Positions 6,560 to 8,595 of a stretch of DNA of 8,595 nucleotides are shown piece by piece. The DNA comes from Methanimicrococcus sp. GTDB taxonomy: Archaea > Halobacteriota > Methanosarcinia > Methanosarcinales > Methanosarcinaceae. The position numbers and the translations under genes were made by a program. Position 1 is the stretch's first letter; the number at the start of each line of letters is the position of its first letter. A model generated the notes under the pieces. The model did no database searches. It was not told where the DNA came from and saw nothing but the letters and a program-made list of their open reading frames with translations. The DNA lies in the NCBI GenBank assembly GCA_009783635.1, contig WRDC01000062.1, forward strand, positions 1 to 8,595, read 5' to 3'.

Positions 6560-6670
6560 CTGCATATTCTTGGAATATTCTGTGCTTAATTCAAGTATGC
6601 AGGCAAAACAAAAACGGGATCAAAAAACGGTTAAAAAAACGAGAGAATTATGGGGGAATTATAATTCTCG
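6560..6670 (+). ncRNA. Candidate structured leader or small RNA, two stem-loops
   Basis: Two stable hairpins lie within 120 bases of the predicted start site. In the first, CTGCATA (6560-6566) pairs with TATGCAG (6596-6602). Inside it CTTGGAAT (6569-6576) pairs with ATTCAAG (6589-6595), giving about 14 pairs with two small bulges. In the second, CGAGAGAATTAT (6640-6651) pairs with ATAATTCTCG (6661-6670) with a two-base bulge, and the loop is the G-rich GGGGGAATT. A purine-rich linker separates them. A 27-codon basic open frame (6597-6680) overlaps but has no ribosome binding site. It may be the leader of the DUF2551 gene, whose start is about 300 bases downstream, or a separate small RNA. No known RNA family was recognised. 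Confidence 0.45.
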
Positions 6671-6852
6671 AAAAAGATGAGCGGCTGATTCAAAACGGTC
6701 TTTTTGAAAAAATGTTTTCAGATAAAAGAAACGGAAGAAGCCATTCAGTTTGTGTGTGCGGTCATGCGTGTTATTGTAATTGTAATGGTGGAACGGCAAA
6801 GGTGCGCGCACTCTTCAGAATAAACGAAAAAAAAATAATCGGGGTGGCAGGG

Positions 6853-7161
6853 TTGCAAGCAACAGAAGATAAAGTCAAAGAAAGGCTTGAAAAATACCTT
6901 TCAAGAGACGAAAACGGAATACGTAAAATAGTATTAAATTTGTTTATTACGGGCAATAAATTCACGACCAGTGATGTGTATAAGCATCTTGAGCAGGAGA
7001 GCTGTGAAGTCAGTTACAGAGGCGTCTCCGCGATGGTCGGTTTAATGAATACGAGACTCGGCATTTTAAGCATTAACGTTACCGGGGACCATAATATTTA
7101 TTCATTGAAGGACGACTACAAACCGGTTGTCGAATCCATTTTAACTCACGCCGCCCAATGA
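6853..7161 (+). CDS. DUF2551 family protein
   Basis: The C-terminal 90 residues match the small archaeal DUF2551 family known mainly from Methanosarcina relatives. The core reads KVKERLEKYLSRDENGIRK, then LFITGNKFTTSDVYKHL and YRGVSAMVGLMNTRLGIL. The pattern of helices followed by a short basic helix and a wing-like LSINVTGDHNIYSL suggests a winged helix-turn-helix, so a DNA-binding role is plausible but unproven. I place the start at TTG 6853 (102 residues), five bases after GGGGTGG, because family members start just before this core. GTG 6844 and ATG 6712 are in-frame alternatives. The extra 47 residues from 6712 are Cys-rich (CVCGHACYCNCNGG) and look unlike the family, so I treat them as untranslated leader. 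The gene is followed by two hairpin terminators. Confidence 0.75.
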   Translation: MQATEDKVKERLEKYLSRDENGIRKIVLNLFITGNKFTTSDVYKHLEQESCEVSYRGVSAMVGLMNTRLGILSINVTGDHNIYSLKDDYKPVVESILTHAAQ

Positions 7162-7168
7162 GGGTTTT

Positions 7169-7204
7169 AAAAATTGCTTCCTCGCTTCTCTCGGTCGCAA
7201 TTTT
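7169..7204 (+). terminator. Hairpin terminator after DUF2551
   Basis: AAAATTGC (7170-7177) pairs with GCAATTTT (7197-7204), an eight-bp stem with a 19-base pyrimidine-rich loop that starts eight bases after the DUF2551 stop codon. The 3' arm itself ends in T and is followed by CATTCTTTCTT. This is a plausible RNA 3' end. Confidence 0.5.
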
Positions 7205-7236
7205 CATTCTTTCTTGGAGGCTGTTTGTGTTTATGA

Positions 7237-7290
7237 GGTGCCTGACGGCACCCCGTTTTCCTTTTTAAAACTTTTTTAACTTTTTTAAAG
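7237..7290 (+). terminator. GC hairpin with long T-rich tail
   Basis: GGTGCC (7237-7242) and GGCACC (7247-7252) form a perfect six-bp stem closed by the tetraloop TGAC. TTTTCCTTTTT and further T runs follow to about 7290. This looks like a bacterial-style intrinsic terminator placed behind the first hairpin, and it would efficiently separate DUF2551 from the genes downstream. Confidence 0.65.
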
Positions 7291-7298
7291 TTTCATTT

Positions 7299-7320
7299 TA
7301 AAATGAGACTAAAATGAGAC
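7299..7320 (+). repeat. Short 11-bp direct duplication
   Basis: The 11-mer taaaatgagac occurs twice, nearly back to back, immediately before the 20-bp array. It is a small duplication with no apparent function. Confidence 0.7.
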
Positions 7321-7470
7321 AGCATTTTCTAATGTTTTCTGATGCTTTCTGTTGTTTTCTGATGCTTTCTGTTGTTTTCTGATGCTTTCTGTTGTTTTCT
7401 GATGCTTTCTGTTGTTTTCTGATGCTTTCTGTTGTTTTCTGATGCTTTCTGTTTTTTCTAATATTTTTTG
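7321..7470 (+). repeat. 20-bp T-rich tandem repeat array
   Basis: Five perfect copies of gatgctttctgttgttttct occupy 7341-7360, 7361-7380, 7381-7400, 7401-7420 and 7421-7440. A sixth, slightly altered copy is at 7441-7460. Degenerate 10-base half-units flank the block (7321-7330, 7331-7340 and 7461-7470). Each unit is two related 10-mers ending in TTTCT or TTTTCT. The unit is not a multiple of three, so the open minus-strand frame across it is a by-product of the repeat. The array lies between the DUF2551 terminators and the uppS-like gene. Confidence 0.95.
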
Positions 7471-7563
7471 ATTATGACTCTGTGACATTTTCCCCCCACT
7501 CCCGCGCACGGAAAGGGCGGAGGCCCGGGACTTTAATGCGGGCTGCGCCGGTCGTTTGAGAAA

Positions 7564-7572
7564 TTTTAAATA
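7564..7572 (+). promoter_or_regulatory. Possible TATA box giving a leaderless uppS transcript
   Basis: TTTTAAATA is centred about 27 bases before the ATG at 7595, the usual archaeal distance from TATA box to transcription start. If used, the transcript would begin at or within a base or two of the start codon. Between them, ACCCGT (7579-7584) and ACGGGT (7589-7594) form a perfect inverted repeat with loop AAAA that ends immediately before the ATG. It could be an operator or a chance palindrome. Confidence 0.4.
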
Positions 7573-7594
7573 CCCCGGACCCGTAAAAACGGGT

Positions 7595-8410
7595 ATGCCG
7601 TTTTCTCAAATCCGGAATCATAATTCAAGAACATTTCTCCGGCTCGACGGGAACGTTCCCGAGCATATTGCTTTTATTATGGACGGAAACCGCCGCTTCG
7701 CGCAAAAAAACGGGCGGGAGGCGACGTGGGGGCACCTGATGGGAACAAAGTCCATGGAAAACATTCTCCATTGGACGTATCTGGCAAAAATCAAACATAT
7801 CACGGTTTATGCTTTTTCGACTGAAAATTTCAAGCGCGATCAAGCCGAAGTGGAAAGTATTTTTGAGCTTTTGGAAGATATGCTCTTTAAGATTTCAAAC
7901 GACGAGAAGATTCTGAAAAAGAAAATCCATATCCGGCTGATCGGTGAAACGGATATGCTTCCCCCCAAAACGATTGCCGCTTTTAAAGAATTGGAAGAGA
8001 AAACATCGGCCAATGATAAGATGTATTTGAACGTGGCCGTGGCTTACGGCGGACGAAACGACATCGTTCAAGCTTTTCAAAGGATTGCCGAAAAAGCTGT
8101 CGGCGATGATGATTTGGACATTACGGACGATGAGATTTCTAAATATTTATTCCCGTATTCTGACAAAATCGTACCCGGCGTTGATTTTATGATCCGGACC
8201 GGCGACGAACACAGGACGTCCAATTTTCTGTCATGGCAGGCGAACGGAAACAACGCCGCCGTTTATTTTTACAGCAAATACTGGCCGGAATTCACGTTCA
8301 AAGACTTGTTTTATCTCCTCCGGAAATATCAGAAAAACGAAGAGGAAAACCTGAAGAAAGAGTTGAAGAGAGCGGAAAAAATAAACGCTTTTTTAGGACG
8401 GAAAACCTGA
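7595..8410 (+). CDS. uppS: cis-Prenyltransferase (polyprenyl diphosphate synthase, UppS family)
   Basis: The enzyme adds isopentenyl diphosphate units in cis to an allylic primer. In archaea the product supplies the polyprenol or dolichol lipid carrier for protein glycosylation at the membrane. Counting from the ATG at 7595 (271 residues), the Mg2+/diphosphate loop is FIMDGNRR with D30, N32, R33 and R34. H47 lies in the GHLMG helix, and the FSTENF motif has S75, E77 and N78. The C-terminal IPP-binding block is RTGDEHRTSNFLSWQ with R201, E205, R207 and S209. A long charged C-terminal helix ends the protein. The in-frame TTG at 7556 would add 13 residues but overlaps a TATA-like element and has no ribosome binding site, so ATG was chosen. 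Chain length of the product cannot be read from the sequence. The gene is isolated by terminators and a repeat array upstream. Confidence 0.93.
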   Translation: MPFSQIRNHNSRTFLRLDGNVPEHIAFIMDGNRRFAQKNGREATWGHLMGTKSMENILHWTYLAKIKHITVYAFSTENFKRDQAEVESIFELLEDMLFKISNDEKILKKKIHIRLIGETDMLPPKTIAAFKELEEKTSANDKMYLNVAVAYGGRNDIVQAFQRIAEKAVGDDDLDITDDEISKYLFPYSDKIVPGVDFMIRTGDEHRTSNFLSWQANGNNAAVYFYSKYWPEFTFKDLFYLLRKYQKNEEENLKKELKRAEKINAFLGRKT

Positions 8411-8414
8411 AGCC

Positions 8415-8468
8415 GGGTGAAAAACCCAACGCTGAAAAACAGGAAAAGAACGCCGTTTTCTTTTCGGC
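8415..8468 (+). terminator. Weak hairpins after uppS
   Basis: GGGT (8415-8418) pairs with ACCC (8424-8427) around GAAAA. GCCG (8452-8455) pairs with CGGC (8465-8468) around the T-rich loop TTTTCTTTT. Both stems are only four bp. The T run inside the second loop may act as a U-rich terminator. This is a tentative call. Confidence 0.3.
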
Positions 8469-8480
8469 ATGACTTATACT

Positions 8481-8595
8481 GCCGCCACCGCTGCCGCCAC
8501 TGCTGCCGCCACTGCTGCCGCCACTGCTGCCGCCACTGCTGCCGCCACTGCTGCCGCCACTGCTGCCGCCACTGCTGCCGCCACTGCTGCCGCCA
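8481..8595. repeat. GC-rich 12-bp tandem repeat array, truncated by the window end
   Basis: Nine complete 12-mers of gccgccactgct (the first with one change, gccgccaccgct) run from 8481 to 8588, and seven bases of a tenth reach the window end. This is the only array here with a unit divisible by three and high GC, so it may be coding. On the + strand, an ATG at 8469 opens MTYT followed by Ala-Ala-Thr-Ala repeats with no stop before the end. On the minus strand, one frame reads Gly-Gly-Ser-Ser repeats, and another reads Val-Ala-Ala-Ala repeats ending at a TAA around 8474-8476. No ribosome binding site or promoter supports the + frame. Which, if any, is translated cannot be told from this fragment. 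Confidence 0.95.

Noticed and set aside
6712..6852. Cys-rich 47-residue N-terminal extension of the DUF2551 protein
   Set aside because: It does not resemble the family, the ATG at 6712 has no ribosome binding site, and GGGGTGG is well placed for the TTG at 6853. It cannot be fully excluded.
7321..7470. CRISPR array
   Set aside because: In this and the other arrays the units abut directly and no unique spacers of 30-40 bases separate them. No cas genes are present.
7309..7509. Minus-strand open frame with a 20-residue protein repeat
   Set aside because: The repeat arises because three 20-base units make 60 bases. With no stop in any phase the frame stays open automatically. No domain or ribosome binding site supports it.

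Overview
The window looks like a chromosomal segment of a methanogenic archaeon of the Methanosarcinales. Every recognisable protein is archaeal: transcription factor E, a proteasome beta subunit with an archaeal-type propeptide, the KH/metallo-beta-lactamase/beta-CASP nuclease aCPSF1 (FttA), a COG2108-type radical SAM protein, a DUF2551 protein and a cis-prenyltransferase. TFE carries a C-x3-C first zinc knuckle, and DUF2551 is typical of Methanosarcina relatives. The moderate-to-low GC, AT-rich spacers and abundant short tandem repeats would fit a gut lineage such as Methanimicrococcus, but that genus assignment is inference. All seven genes lie on the + strand.

Layout: AT-rich leader (1-309); TFE with an unusual ~50-residue charged coiled-coil insertion (310-975); 12-13-bp tandem array (1014-1211); HD-domain hydrolase (1225-1761) whose stop codon starts a 19/20-bp array (1759-1953); a long promoter/leader region with competing hairpins (1954-2506); psmB (2507-3136); aCPSF1 (3417-5315), ending in an 11-bp inverted repeat with T tracts; a radical SAM gene (5405-6499) interrupted by one in-frame TAG; a promoter and two stem-loops (6511-6670) ahead of a DUF2551 gene (6853-7161); two hairpin terminators and a 20-bp array (7170-7470); cis-prenyltransferase (7595-8410); and a GC-rich 12-bp array running off the end (8481-8595).

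The genes are mostly housekeeping information-processing functions: transcription initiation (TFE), transcription termination (aCPSF1), regulated proteolysis (PsmB) and lipid-carrier synthesis (UppS-like). The most notable observation is the radical SAM gene. Conserved sequence continues in the same frame on both sides of a TAG codon, while the other six genes all end in TAA or TGA. In Methanosarcinaceae TAG encodes pyrrolysine, so this may be a non-methyltransferase protein containing pyrrolysine, or one read through at UAG. The alternative is a recent nonsense mutation. Second is the TFE insertion inside the winged-helix domain. Third is the pattern of four unrelated tandem arrays, each placed next to the 3' end of a gene.
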